Counted from the stretch's first letter, positions 11,546 through 23,626 are shown. The stretch: DNA of 64,000 bases from Pomacea canaliculata (GCF_003073045.1 NC_037597.1:1133501-1197500), one strand, 5' to 3'. Translations and numbers: made by a program. Notes: generated by a model from the letters alone, not told the origin.

Positions 11546-14500
11546 TCAGCCAGAGCCTGACAAGTCGAGGGGGACCACACCCCCAGCTTCGTGTTTTCCG
11601 CGCAGCGCCGCGATGCCGCGCATCTGGGTGTCGGTGGGGTCGGTGTCGCCGCCGTCGGCCTGCGCGTGCCAGCTCCACGCACCCGCGTACCCGTGGGTGT
11701 ACAGGTACTGGAACATCTGCTCGATGGTCATACCCTCGCCGTGCATCGAGTTGAACTCGGCCACCACCAGCGGCTTGTCCAGGCCGTACTCCGAGAAGTT
11801 GTGCTGTAACGGCGACGTCAGAGTGTCATAACTGTGACGTCATACTGTGCTGTAATGGTGACGTCAGAGCGTCATAACTATGACGTCACACTGCGCTGTT
11901 TCGGTGACGTCAGAGTCATAACTATGACGTCAGAGTGTCATAACTATGACGTCATACTGTGCTGTAATGGGGACGTCAGAGTTAACTATGACGTCAGAGT
12001 GTCATAACTATGACGTCGTGCTGTGCTGTGACAATGGCGCCATGTAAACAAAACTGTTGTCATGACGACGGCATGTCCTTTAGAAAGAGTTGATTAAATG
12101 TATGACATCCCGGTTACACCTTCAGCCTCGCATTCATTGATTACAAACAAGACGAGAGTTGACGAGAACACAACAATGGCTGACAACAAACATCCGCCAC
12201 TCACTTTAAATGGAGCGTCGGCGGAGAAGTGCCCTTGCCAGTCATACGAGTGAGTGGAGTAGAAAGTCAGTGTTCCCTGTGGATGTAAACAAAATATTAG
12301 TAGGCCAGCCATCGACAGCTGGGGATGAATCAGGGCTTCTGCTAAGGCTAAATTCTTTGGGGTCCCAGGGACCCCTTCTTCAGATTTTTAAGGGGTCCAT
12401 GTTCTTCGCCCAAATGTGAAGGGGACCCCATTGACGAAAATTGAAGGGGTCCTCCGAACATTTGATGCGTACAGTACGCAATTTTTTGCGTAAGCAGAAG
12501 CCCTGGATGAATATTTGTTTTCGGTGATGTTTTCAAACTAAAATCTAATATGAAAAGAGAGCGGAGGTACCTGCGTCTTGCCTCCAGCCTTCACGAGACA
12601 CTCGTCACTGTAGAGATTCTTGTCGTTCCATTTGTCGGTCTGCGATCTCTGGCTCCAGGAGCCGGCGGTGACCAGAGCCGTGGGATCGGTGCGCCGAATG
12701 GCGTCCACCTGCCAGTTGATGAACCTGTTACACAAATCAGTGCTGCGTCACTTTTAATTTGTTGCTCTTAGTATGAAATAAAGTTTAACTTGTAACTTAA
12801 AAGTCAATCACAGACCTTTCGTCTTTGGGACGATTTGGTTTTGCGTGGGTCGATTTGGTCTTGGCATGCGTCGAGTACGGCACTTGGTGTGGGCAAGACT
12901 ATAAGTTGTTGTGGCTTTAGAAATCAGTGTGGTCACTAATCATAAAAATGCTTTTGAGGATCATGGGTCCTAAATCCTTGTAATGCTTTGCGACTTAAAT
13001 GGTTAACATTCTAACATCTTTCGTAAACTGTTGGTCGACTCTTTGTGTTGAAAAAGACTTTTTAGGGTGAGCGCGGTGCACATTCATGTCCACACACACT
13101 TCGCAGACTAACATTTGAACATCCCTTGCAACAACCTTATAGTCTTTAGCTACAGTATGTTTGCTAACTTGGACAGTCTTTAACAACATTTTCTTTGCTC
13201 ACTTGAGGAACTGCTCCGCGGTGTAAGTCGCACCCGCCCACCCGGCGCCGGAGTTGACGAGGAAGGTGGTGTCAAAGCACGGCTCTGAGTCGTGTACCCC
13301 TGGTTTAATCTCTCCTTCCATCTCATTTATGATGTCCCAGCCACCGAGAGCAGGGTGGTCCTTCACGGCCTTCACCCAGGGTATCAAGGCCTTGTCGATA
13401 TAACACTGCAGTTTGTGACTGTCCGTGATCAGCCCCTGGAGGTTGCTAAACAAGGGACAGGCAGCAAACAACAAACGATTTTACTTCAAAGGGGATGTAA
13501 TATGACATACCGAAACGCTTCAATAAAAGAATAAATAAAAATGGCACAGCAATGCATGTCGGCCAAAAACACCCGTTTAAACTATAAAAATATCTAACTG
13601 GACAAAAAGATCCGTGACTTCGGCAGTTTTGTTTATGGAAACATATCGATGCATTATGGCAACACACACTCACAAACACACACAAAGACACACGCACACA
13701 CACACACGTGTTAGTCTCACTTATGATTCTGCTTTAGAGCACCGTTCCAGAGGCAGGGAAAGATGAGGATGTTCCTTTCTTTGGCGTCGTCCAGGTATTG
13801 GATGAAGTCTTTGACGAAGGATCCATCTCCTTTGTCCAGCCCAGTCACGCAACCATTGCTGTCGAATACTGGAGACGTGGCGCCCTCTATGTGCACCCAG
13901 GTTCCTGTTGAACAATGTGAATTGTAAAAATAAAGTACTGTAACTTTAAAAAAACTATTTATTTCTTTGTGTATTTAAAACAAAACCTTATGTTTTAGAT
14001 GCCCAGACTTCAGAAAGGCGTGAAGGATGATCAGGATAAACAATTTACTTACTCATAGAGTTGCCTCCCGCTTCCTTGACCTTGTCCATGAGGTAGATGT
14101 AACGGTCACGACGATACTGGTACTGGTTGTTGCCGAAGTCGTAGCCGTACGCCACCCAGGCGGTGTTGGCTCCTGACAGGAAGATCTTCTGACCATTGTG
14201 GATCAGGTTGGTTCCTTGCCTCGTCACATAGCCACCTGTCACACATAGCGACACTGTCACACGTCACGTGCCTTGCATGTGGACCAGATACACCGAGTCT
14301 GCCAGCTCACCTGAGTAACAGTAATGTGCGCTGTAACAGGTAAGTGACAGGTAATAGTGCAGGGAGCTGTAGCATTTGTGTCCTACGACTAGGAGGTTGG
14401 CAGACTGTGGTAGCCCTGTGGTCTAAGAGGCTGTATGAATAATGAATAACAAAAATGCAGACAAAGGATGGGCAAAGAAGTGATTACATTATCTCAGTGC

Positions 14501-14819
14501 TGAGCGATCGGCAGTTACAAGAGCTGATGGACCAGTCAGTGAGACCAGCACCATGTTACATCTGTTACAATGTGCCCACCTTCATGTCATCACCTAAACA
14601 GGTCAGTTGCTTCTTTAAATCTTGAGAAGCAAACAGATCGTCAAACTCGCTGCCACTGACACAGTTCTCTGTTTATTCTGTTCTATTCCTTGCTCGATCA
14701 TTCCTGCTCTAACAAATTGAGAAGACATTATCTACGGACGGTGACAAAGACGATGTCAGGGACTTACCTACAGCCAAGCCCGTGAGAAAGAGCAGCACTG
14801 TAACAGGTGTCTGCAGCAT
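11546..14819 (-). CDS. Beta-mannanase B (GH5, subfamily 10-like), 7 coding exons
   Basis: Tandem paralogue of gene A, a predicted secreted endo-beta-mannanase of 381 aa. Coding exons in transcript order: 14819-14768, 14235-14053, 13904-13721, 13445-13203, 12724-12571, 12276-12205 and 11803-11546. Exon phases are identical to those of A; exon 5 is 6 nt shorter than in A and the last exon 15 nt longer. It has a signal peptide MLQTPVTVLLFLTGLAVG, the GH5 arginine in NSMRTW, acid/base Glu181 (WDIINE) and nucleophile Glu312 (VVAEFNS). The start ATG again abuts the acceptor (TTGCAG), with a TATA box and non-coding exon at 15415-15471. Intron 5 carries a MITE and intron 6 a CRE-rich tandem array. 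The open frame and conserved residues suggest a working gene. Confidence 0.93.
11811..12025. repeat. Tandem array of palindromic CRE sites (TGACGTCA)
   Basis: Degenerate tandem units of about 20-60 bp (gacgtcagagtgtcataact, tgctgtaatgg) in intron 6 of mannanase B. Seven exact TGACGTCA octamers start at 11835, 11859, 11881, 11905, 11925, 11947 and 11989, and three near-matches (11813, 11972, 12011) complete the row. TGACGTCA is the consensus site of CREB/ATF-type bZIP proteins. Regulation by them here is inference. Confidence 0.85.
12331..12505. mobile_element. hAT-type MITE in intron 5 of mannanase B
   Basis: The ends are inverted copies of CAGGGCTTCTGCT. Flanking duplications are GATGAAT on both sides (7 bp; GGATGAAT, 8 bp, if the last G is counted as target). 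Internal GGGGTCCC/GGGACCCC segments are themselves repeated in both orientations. About 175 bp, without coding capacity. Confidence 0.82.
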
Positions 14820-15414
14820 CTGCAAGACATCGAATGTCATCGTTCACGTCGATGGTTAAGTCTCTTGAGGTCAACATCGTCACACAAACATTAACCCTTC
14901 TGTGTGCAGTTTCTCAGTGCAGAAAGGGCAAAGGTGGCAGCCATATTTTTATGATCAGGATCCTATTTCGACTTTTTGCATCAAGCCAAAAATAATATTT
15001 TTAAAAAATTATAATTATTTTTCTTTTTTCTGCTCTAATTGAACACGATGAAAATAAAAATAATTGTAGTGCATTCCTTGAGGGATTTGAAGTTAGCTTG
15101 AGTGCGAAATTATTTTCAAATTATTGACCTGATTCCGAGATACGTGTTCGGAGAGACCATCTCTGAATAAACTTTTGAAAACCTAATTCTCACCTGTTGT
15201 AAGATCAAACAGTCCCACAATCACACATGCTGTTAGGACAATTCCTAACTAGCACGAGCTCACAGCCTGTCACTGACTGAGGCTCTCAATGTCTGGACTT
15301 GAAATCTTTTCTATAAACCTCTTAGAAAGTTCACCTTTCATGTTTGACTAGAGTTAATATTTGGCTTGATATGTTTGATATTTCCTGCCATTTAAGTGAA
15401 GCGCTTGTACCCAC

Positions 15415-15471
15415 CTTGATGTCCGGTAACTTCTTCGTGTGCTGTTCTGTGAGGTAATGGACTCTTATAAA
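15415..15471 (-). promoter_or_regulatory. Promoter and non-coding first exon of mannanase B
   Basis: On the minus strand TTTATAAGA (about 15471-15463) is followed after about 45 bp by the donor CAAG|GTGGGT, which ends the exon at 15415. This matches the layout in front of gene A. The exon would splice to 14819. Confidence 0.65.
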
Positions 15472-15679
15472 CAACAGGTGAGCGGTCCCTCTGGTCCACT
15501 TAGATAAAGAAGCACAGCATCCCTTTTCTCACCTTTGTTTAGACAATCTTCACTCGAGCCCCGAGACGTTCAAGGCTGAGAGTGGCTGAGTGCTTGACTA
15601 TTGTTTTAAATTCTGTTGTCGGAGTGTACAGACACGCCCAGCTTGACTTGACTTCAATCGTGGTCGACCCTGCACTCAT

Positions 15680-15800
15680 TCTGTCCTAGTCACTGTCAGG
15701 GACAGATGAGCAGGGTATGGGACGAATACGATTTAATGTCTGATTTTAGTTTTCTAGTAACGATTGTATCGTGTGTGTGTGAGTGTGAGAGGAGAGAGAG
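15680..15800. repeat. Upstream block shared with the region upstream of mannanase C
   Basis: The segment with gtcctagtcactgtc, gggacgaatacgattta and tctgattttagttttctag aligns in the same orientation with 24765-24880 (gtcctcgtcactctgtc, ggaaagaatgcgattta, tctgattttattttctaat). It lies about 870 bp upstream of the start codon of B, but about 2.4 kb upstream of that of C. Confidence 0.7.
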
Positions 15801-16477
15801 AGAAATAATGTATTATCATAAGGCCAGCATCTCCTCCATGTTTGTGCCAAGAACGATTTTGCTGTTGTTACTTAGTTGCCAGTCTTCGATCTGTCATTGT
15901 ATCTTCATTGTTGTGTGTGAAGCACGATTGTTTTACAATGTCCTTAAATTTGAAATCTCGAAAATTCGCAGCTACACGATATGCATTTGTAGAGAGGTTA
16001 ATTTTTCTCAGTTTTGGCTGTTTTTGAATCTGGCATAATTAAACTGAATTAAATGACTAACTTCAAACTTTAAAACAAAGAAACAACATAATCATGAACT
16101 GTCGTCCCAGCTTTGGGTACCTTTGAACCCACACAAGTCAAACTCATTCTGACAACAACTGATTTTCTTATCTTTTCGTGACACACTATTTTTGCCTTTT
16201 TTCGGTCAAAAGCAAGGTTGCAAAATTTTTTTAAAATACGAAATCAACTGCGTCTGCGTTCTTTTTTGTGTAAGAATGTCCTGTGAGATAAGCCAGCTCT
16301 GTCCGTGCACCTGTGTGCTTCAAACAAAGAACAAGTGAGTCCAGCCAGTCAAGGACACAGCTATGTCGTCGACGAAGACACACTTATCGTCTTGTAAAAA
16401 AAAAAGTTGTCTAGCGTGAGATGGCAGCACAGCAAGCAGAAGGCGCCGCACGGCATTGCCAGACGACGACGGCGATG
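15801..16477. other. Spacer between mannanases B and C
   Basis: Holds the likely 3'UTR of gene C at its right end. The open frame at 15706-16038 has no recognisable domain and covers the duplicated block, so I do not call it a gene. Confidence 0.5.
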
Positions 16478-19400
16478 TTAGAAGTTGAGGGGGGTCACCA
16501 GACCGCCAGCGCCGTTCTGTCCCCTGAGGGCCGTGATGCCGCGGATCTGGGTGTTGGTGTCGTCCGTGTCGCTGCCGTCGGCGTTGGCGTGCCAGCTCCA
16601 GGCACCCGCGTACCCGTGGTTGTAGGCGTACTGGAACAGCTGCTCGATGCTCATGCCGCCCCCGCGATGTGAGTTGAACTCAGCCACCACCAGCGGCTTG
16701 TCCAGTCCGTAGTCCGCAGCGTTGTGCTGTGTGACAGAGAGGCCATGAGGACACGAAGCTTGTGATGGCGGCCTACAGCTTACACATTATACATGTTATT
16801 GTATGTGCTACACATCTCTATACTTACTCTGAACATACGTAGACTAGGTTATATTTAATATAAATGTACCTCGGCCATGCTATACGTACTCCAGACATCC
16901 CTATACTTTATAAATAATTGAACAACAAACAACATTTATTTTAAATATTTCTGGACACTGTGTGAGAGTGACGTCCCTTCTCCAGACCGACTTAAGGGGA
17001 CTGCACTCCGTCTTCTTGTCGTTGCCAGTTATCGCCCTTTCTAGTGTTTACTGTGTTGTTTGTGTGTGTGTGTTGGTGTTGCTGATTCGCCTGCCAATAT
17101 TCTAGACCGTTTTCTGATATCTGCGCCAGGCTGGTTCCTTGGTCGTCTAACAGTCTCAAATCCCATACCTGTGTCGTCTTCACTTTAGTTTTCTGTAGCT
17201 GGATTCACTCTCTCCAGTCCTGACTGCTTTACCGACCATTTTCCTCGCTAAATGTTCGCTGTTGTATACACCTGAGTTAACAGTGTCTGTTGACCCTCTG
17301 ACCTCTTTGTCTACAACCTGCCTCTTGTTTTGTTTATTTTCTCCATTGCTTGATACTCTGTTCATGCAACCTCCATGACAATCACTGATGAGCCGAACAA
17401 TGTACAGTTCTCTACCTCGTTGTCAACTTTGTCGCCGCTACCGTTAGAACATGTTTCCCCGACAATAAGACCTGGTCTTATATGAATTTTTCACTCCAAA
17501 AGAGGTAATAAAGCTTTTTTCAAGGAATGTCTTATTTTTTCAAGTCTAAAAAAATCCCACAAAAAACACATTTCCTTGAGCATAACTCCTACCAACACTC
17601 CACACAATGCTGTCCATCTTCAATCCTCCGTCTTCGTCTATTGGCTACTCCCTTACTCGTCTTCCTCTGCTGAATCACGATACCCTTAGTTCTTGTTACC
17701 TGATACATTTTCCGTTTTCTATGCTTGTATTAGTCATCTGCTATTAGTCATCACTACTGTTGTTTATCCTTCCGTCGTATGCTGTCCATCTGTCGCTCTT
17801 GTCTCGCGCTAAGAGCAAGCTCCTTACGAGTGTGAGGATGCGTTACATAAATCACGCGTTTATTATTATCTACATTTATTTTGGGAATATCATCTTCTGT
17901 ATATTGGGACATTGATGTTATATTATTTATGAGTGTTTTTGTAAGCGCTTTAAGCTTGCTTTGTTGGTGGGAAAGACTATAGAATTCACATTATTATTAT
18001 GAAAAACATGAACGTGGGCTACTCTACTTACTCTATAAATACTTGGACAATGGTAACAAGCCAAAGCTATACTATACCTACTCTTAATTATGTACATTTA
18101 ATGTAGACTTGACAGTCTCTTGTGTCAAACATGTGCTTTGAGATCCCCAACATCTCTGAACTGCTATCAACTTACTTTGAATGGAGAGTTTGCAGGAAAC
18201 TGACCCTGCCAGTCGTACGTGTGTGTTGAGTAGAAGGTCAGCGTGCCCTGCACAAGAACAAGTTCCATTGCATGAAGCCTGGCAACCTGCATCACTCACC
18301 ACCAACAATTCTGACAGTTACAAAATATTGTTGCAATCATATCCCGCTGAAAATTTCAGTTTTGCAGAGAAACAAGACGACGAACATAATGAAAGGCGTG
18401 ACCTACCTGAGCTCTGCCTCCCGCCTTGACCAGGCAGTGGTCACTGTACAAGTTCCTGTCGCCCCAATGATCAGACTGCGACTTCTGGCTCCAGGAGCCT
18501 GCGGTTACCATGGCGCTGGGGTCAGTGCGGCGAATGGCGTCTGCCTGCCAGTTGATGAACCTGCCGCCAGCGAAAAACGTGTGAAGAACGTAGGACGTGA
18601 CAGAATAGTTCACCAGCTTGTAGAGTATAGCTACAGGTTGGAAGCGAGCTCAGTCCTCTGTACACCAAAGACTACAAACGACCCGATAGTAAGCTATATA
18701 GGAGAAGGAGGGTCTGCCAAATTTCTCTCATCTGATTCGAGGCACAGAGATGAGGACAACACAAGCAGACTGAAGAAATGGACTCGGGTATACTGGAGTG
18801 AGAAGGTGAAGACAGCAGAAGTGTAATGTGGCCATCTTGTAATCATCTGACTGGCAGCATGTGGAACTGTCTAAGGAGGCGTGTAACAAGGTCAGCTTTT
18901 CGTCTACTGAAGACAGACGATACGAGCGACATATTTCTGAGCCCTTGGGTGGTTCTAAAATGGAGAATAAGGAGTTGCAGTAACCCAGATAGGACAGCAC
19001 AGAAACAGAAACGAACTTTCTGAGGTCGGAAACTGGCAGGAAGGGTAGGATAAGATCTTATAAAGCTCGAGGATGATGGATTTGCAACCTGCATTGATGT
19101 GGAATTTGTGAGAGAGTGATGTATCTATGATAACGCCAAGATGCATAATATCTCCCTCTCTGTAAGCTGGTTATGTTTGTCAAGCAAGTTTCCAGGAAGA
19201 GGAGAAAACAAAAGCTATTAATTAAGAAACAGCGGCCGTTTCAAGATTAATGATTCATATAAGGAGGATCTCATGAACATCTGCACGTGTGTGCTTCAGA
19301 ACAGAATATCCGAACATCTGTTATCTGAAAATCTTTTCACGTGTACTTCAGAACAATGCATTATCAGTACATATGTACCACCTTGACATCTGAATGTCCC

Positions 19401-20596
19401 TAGGTCTGAACACCTACACACCTGCCCTCAAACCTCTAAACATCGGCTCTTCTGCACGTCTGAGCATCTGCATGCTCACCCAAGCCTGTCTGACAGAGGC
19501 GATAGGCAGAAGCTTGTCATCGAGTCATAGAAACACCCAGACCCTCTGAGCACGGCAAGGTCCTCTTACCATAAATCGTTTTGATGCTATTGCTGTTAAG
19601 ATGTCATTATTTTCTAAGATGTTATTTCTTTCTCAGATAAAATTACTGCCTAAGATATGTTTATTTCATAGAACGTTATTATTTCATAAAAGGTTGATAG
19701 ACTTCTGACAGAGTGAGAGTAGAGACGAGTGTCGCGCCTGACCTCAGCAGCTGCTGTGCGGAGAAGCTGGCTCCCGCCCACCCCGCGCCGCTGTTGGCCA
19801 TGAAAGAAGTGTCGAAGCAGGGTTCTGAGTTTTGCTCTCCTGACCTGATGACGCCCTCCATCTCGTTAATGATGTCCCAGCCACCCAGGGCAGGGTGGCT
19901 CATGACAGACCTCACCCAGGGTATCAGAGCTTTGTCAATGTAGGACTGCAGCTTGGAGGTGTCCGTGATGAGACCCCCGAGTTCGCTGGGTTAGAGATTT
20001 CAACCAACGGTTACATTTCTTACATTCATATCCCCCATTTCCTTAGCGCTATCCTAGTTGCTACACAACATCACTTTGTGTACATTTAAAGATGTTCGCG
20101 GTCACGTGATGTAATAGAAACATTTTTTTACCCCCACATCAGGTTGTATGCCCTTAAGTCACTGAATGTTTGCCTTTAATTCTTTCTGGAGGCTGGTTGT
20201 TTACATCTGCCATCATTATGAAGATTAGTTTAATACATCTACGTGTAGTTTATTGTTTAATGTTTTTGTTTGTCTTTAATTCGTTGTAGAGACTGGCTGT
20301 TTTATATGTTTATTGTTTGTGCTGTTGGGAAGGTTGTTGTTTGAGTTGTTGTACGCACTGGTTTTTTCCGCAGTCTTTGATTGTAGCGTAAAGGACGATC
20401 TAAGAAAGTGATTTTTGCTTTTAATCATAATCACAACGTTTGAAGATAGAATCACAAGGTTGACTATCAAAATCTATTAATTAGTTCTAAAGCTTTGTGC
20501 AAAATAATGCTTAGATTAAACAAGGTATTTTACATAGGAAAAGGTCGCACTTGAAGCCAAAAATGACTTGACACCAGGCAAACAGAAGGACAAAGG

Positions 20597-20636
<40 letters not shown>

Positions 20637-22362
20637 GTGCAAGGCAAGGCAAGGAAATGGTCTGAGACTGACTTATGCTGCTTGAGTGCCCCGTTCCACA
20701 GAGTGGGAAAGATGAGAATATGCCGAGCGTGAGCGTCGTCCAGGTATTCTTTGAACTCAGCCAGGAAGGTACCGGCGGTGTCAAGTCCAATCACGTGACC
20801 CGTGCTGTCAAACTTAGGTGACGTCTCTCCCTCGATGTGCACCCATGTTCCTGTGGACAACGCCAGCAAACATGAAAATATTCCACAAAGCACTTCTGTG
20901 TTCACCATCAGTCAGCTAAAAAAGAAGTGCTCCTACACTCAATACTTATAGTCGACAATAATCTTCTCCTGTACTCAGTGCCCCCGGTTCTACATAATAC
21001 TTCTTGATGACAATAGCAAAGTTATAAAGGTAATAGCCATACTTCCAAGGGCCGCAGTTATTAAGAGAAAGGCTACCTCAGGGTTAACTATGGTCTGGAA
21101 GTGCTGTGAAGCATGCACTGACCTAAGAGGACGCCGCACTGTGTAGGATACAGCAAAGGTCGTCACAGGGCTTGCTCCGACTGTAGCGACTGAGCGAGGG
21201 TACAGAAAACTTACTCTGCAGTACCCTTCTCTTAGAAACGTTTTCTGTTTGCGTATTTCATACTACCTGATCCTCTGGTACCTGCATTGTGGGCAATATT
21301 GAGCCCGGGACTGCCGCTGTTCCAAGGGACAGTACTCATACTCACTCATAGAGTTGCCGCCCGCTGCGTGGACTTTATTCATGAGGTCGAGGAAGCGGGC
21401 GCGACGTGACGGGTACTGGTGGTTGCCGAAGTCGTGTGCATACGACACCCAGGCGGTGTTGGCACCCGACAGGAAGATGTGCTGACCATTGTGCACCAGC
21501 CGAGTGCCTTGGCGTGACAAAAATCCACCTGTCACGACACATCACACGTGGTCACTCTATTAGCCGCCATGTTGTGACATGCCACATACGTCGCACCGTG
21601 GCGTTGTACTAGCGGTCAGTTGTCATGACACGTGACACTTTCACCTGTATAATGTTCTAGACACTTCACGTAATACGTCGTCTACGTTATACCAACGGTC
21701 CTGTCACGACAAATGTAGTGACTGTATCTGTCGTGATTTGTCTCAACAATCAGAGAGGTGGACTGCTCCCAGGGTTATGTTTACCTGTCGCACCTTAACA
21801 GTCACCAGTCGAGCACAGCGCATACATTCAATCACCGCAGTTCACAAGTCACATTGACTATATTCACACCCAATTACTAAAGTCTCATCTGCTACATGCA
21901 CCTAGTCACCACAGGTCACAAAGGTACACTAGAAGTATGTCTCAAAACTAAGTAACAATGCTGATCTTAGAATCAGGAGCAAATGGGTTAAATTCAATTT
22001 TTGTTTTATTTAGATACTAATTTAAACAATAAAGAAGAACAATATAAGAGCATGAAATACACAGCTGGGGACCAAACTCTATACCCCCTCTCTGAACTTT
22101 TAAGTCTGTATTTCACTTCATCACTGTAAATCTGCCCCCCTCTCTCTCTCAGTGTCTATCATTCTTTCTGCCTGTCTTTCTCTCTGTCTCTGCCTGCCCT
22201 TCTTTCTGCCTTCTGTTAAACTTCCACCTCACCCTTCCCTACCCTCCTTGCTGTTGTGAGTGACAATAAGAGTGACAGTAACATCAATTCAGCATAAAAA
22301 TAAAGTTTACCAAATGCAAGGCCAGTCAAACACAGCAGTGCTAACCCGGCAGAGCGGAACAT
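16478..22362 (-). CDS. Beta-mannanase C (GH5, subfamily 10-like), 7 coding exons
   Basis: Third and most divergent tandem mannanase, 376 aa, predicted secreted. Coding exons in transcript order: 22362-22311, 21528-21346, 20850-20673, 19985-19743, 18560-18407, 18247-18176 and 16726-16478. Intron phases equal those of A and B; exon 3 is 6 nt shorter. It has a signal peptide MFRSAGLALLCLTGLAFG, the GH5 arginine in NSMRTW, acid/base Glu179 (WDIINE) and nucleophile Glu310 (VVAEFNS). Compared with A and B the stretch after AWV changes from AYGYDFGNNQY to SYAHDFGNHQY, and the following charged helix differs, so substrate fit may differ (inference). The ATG again directly follows an acceptor (CTTTCAG), but no matching TATA/non-coding exon was found upstream. 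Introns are longer and hold a LINE relic, a SINE fragment and a microsatellite. Confidence 0.92.
17812..17876 (-). mobile_element. Fragment of the SINE-like repeat (inverted)
   Basis: The minus strand reads taataataaacgcgtgattt, then cacactcgtaaggagcttgc and tcttagcg, matching the start of the repeats at 8885 and 61136. It lies in intron 6 of mannanase C. Confidence 0.65.
18630..19165 (-). mobile_element. LINE 3' fragment (CR1/L2-like reverse transcriptase end)
   Basis: Read on the minus strand, broken frames carry LGVIIDTSLSHKFHI (19146 downwards), YCNSLF and a later block resembling the end of CR1/L2-type reverse transcriptases (PS...LQS...VPR.R, then the GRPSFSYI signature near 18700). 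Several frame changes and stops separate these pieces. It is an old insertion in intron 4 of mannanase C, in the gene's own orientation. Confidence 0.72.
20597..20637. repeat. (GACA)n microsatellite
   Basis: About ten perfect GACA units in intron 3 of mannanase C. Confidence 0.95.
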
Positions 22363-22860
22363 CTGAAAGAGGAATTGTGAGCACCTCCACATCAGACACA
22401 ACATACAACAATCAGACACAACATACAACAATCAGACACAACATACAGTGACTACTCTGTCAGCTACGCACGCGCAGCACGCACTCGTACGTGCTTAAAC
22501 CGGAACCGGAAGAAATGTCAGTTTGTTAGTCAGTTCAGTCAGTTCAGTTGCTACGAACTTACGAACGTAACGAGACGGTGGAAGAGATCAGTGTTGTGTT
22601 GTTTACTTGTGGAATCTCCAAGATGGCGGGCTACATCCTGGCAACTGTCTCCCGGCGAGATCTTCCAGCTTTTGCTGTGTGGACCTACACGTTGCTCTGA
22701 GTGTAGAGCTGTCACTTCCACTGGCCTCTAGCTGTGTCTGCTCGCTTACGAACTCATTTTGGATCATGAGGTGGACATTCTGATGCTGCACGCTCTTGGT
22801 CGTCTGCTTCTACCATTCTCCGCCTCAGAATATCTCTACGTCTCCATTGTCCTTGTCTTC
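22363..22860. other. Upstream region of mannanase C
   Basis: The acceptor CTTTCAG precedes the start codon, so a non-coding first exon must lie upstream. No TATA box with an AAG|GTGGGT donor like those of A and B could be found here. A triplicated short unit (caatcagacacaacataca) lies at 22391-22447. Confidence 0.5.
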
Positions 22861-23077
22861 CTGCCATCTACACTGACAGGCTTCCATGGAATCATTGTCA
22901 TCTACTGCCATCTACACTGACAGGCTTCCATGGAATCATTGTCATCTACTGCCATCTACACTGACAGGCTTCCATGGACTCCTTGTCATCTCCTGCCATC
23001 TACACTGACAGGCTTCCATGGACTCCTTGTCATCTCCTGCCATCTACACTGACAGGCTTCCATGGAATCATTGTCAT
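22861..23077. repeat. Tandem repeat, 44 bp x about 5
   Basis: The unit ctgccatctacactgacagg followed by cttccatggaatcattgtca recurs about 4.9 times with few substitutions (the aatcatt/actcctt variants). 44 is not a multiple of three, so it is unlikely to code. Confidence 0.92.
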
Positions 23078-23626
23078 CTTGGATTCGGAGAGGTACTCAC
23101 GCGTCTAAAAGGTCGTTGTGTGACTTCTCGGGATATTTATTTCCTTTTGGTGACTACAGGCTGTTACGATCGTCATGGTTTTGATTTTCAATTTCACGTG
23201 CTGATCACCCCAACTGATGGTTGCTGCACCACTCACTGATGGGAGTGGGGTACGTTAACACCATATCTGCTCCGTGTGACCGGCACTGCTCTAGGAGTTA
23301 TTGTTGATGTGTGGACCTGGCGCCCTTGATCCTACATTGGAGCCTTTGCCCAATCCCCCAATCTCCAGCAAACTGGGTACAAGTTCTCTTAGATGGGATT
23401 GTGCAAGGAAGATTGTCGCAAGCAGCGGGGGATTAATGTGATCCCTCATAGGGGTGTTAGACATGAAGCAAGGGTGATTCGTTTACATGACCCAAATTGG
23501 GGAACTCGAGGACAAGCGTCTTACTTCCAAAAGCTCAGCCACCCACAAACTTTCGACCCCTTTTTCCGGTTTGCGCACGGCACTAAAAACAAAAAGACAT
23601 CTGCTAAAGGCTGATTGGATGTAGCG

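Noticed and set aside
11591-11831. Plus-strand frames opposite mannanase B and similar ones opposite A and C
   Set aside because: GC-rich coding exons give antisense open frames; the sense strand shows the catalytic motifs and splice sites.
15706-16038. 110-codon plus-strand frame between mannanases B and C
   Set aside because: No domain, no splice context, and its first part is a non-coding block duplicated at 24765-24880.
22861-23077. CRISPR-like regular array
   Set aside because: Units follow one another directly without unique spacers, in a eukaryotic genome; it is a simple tandem repeat.
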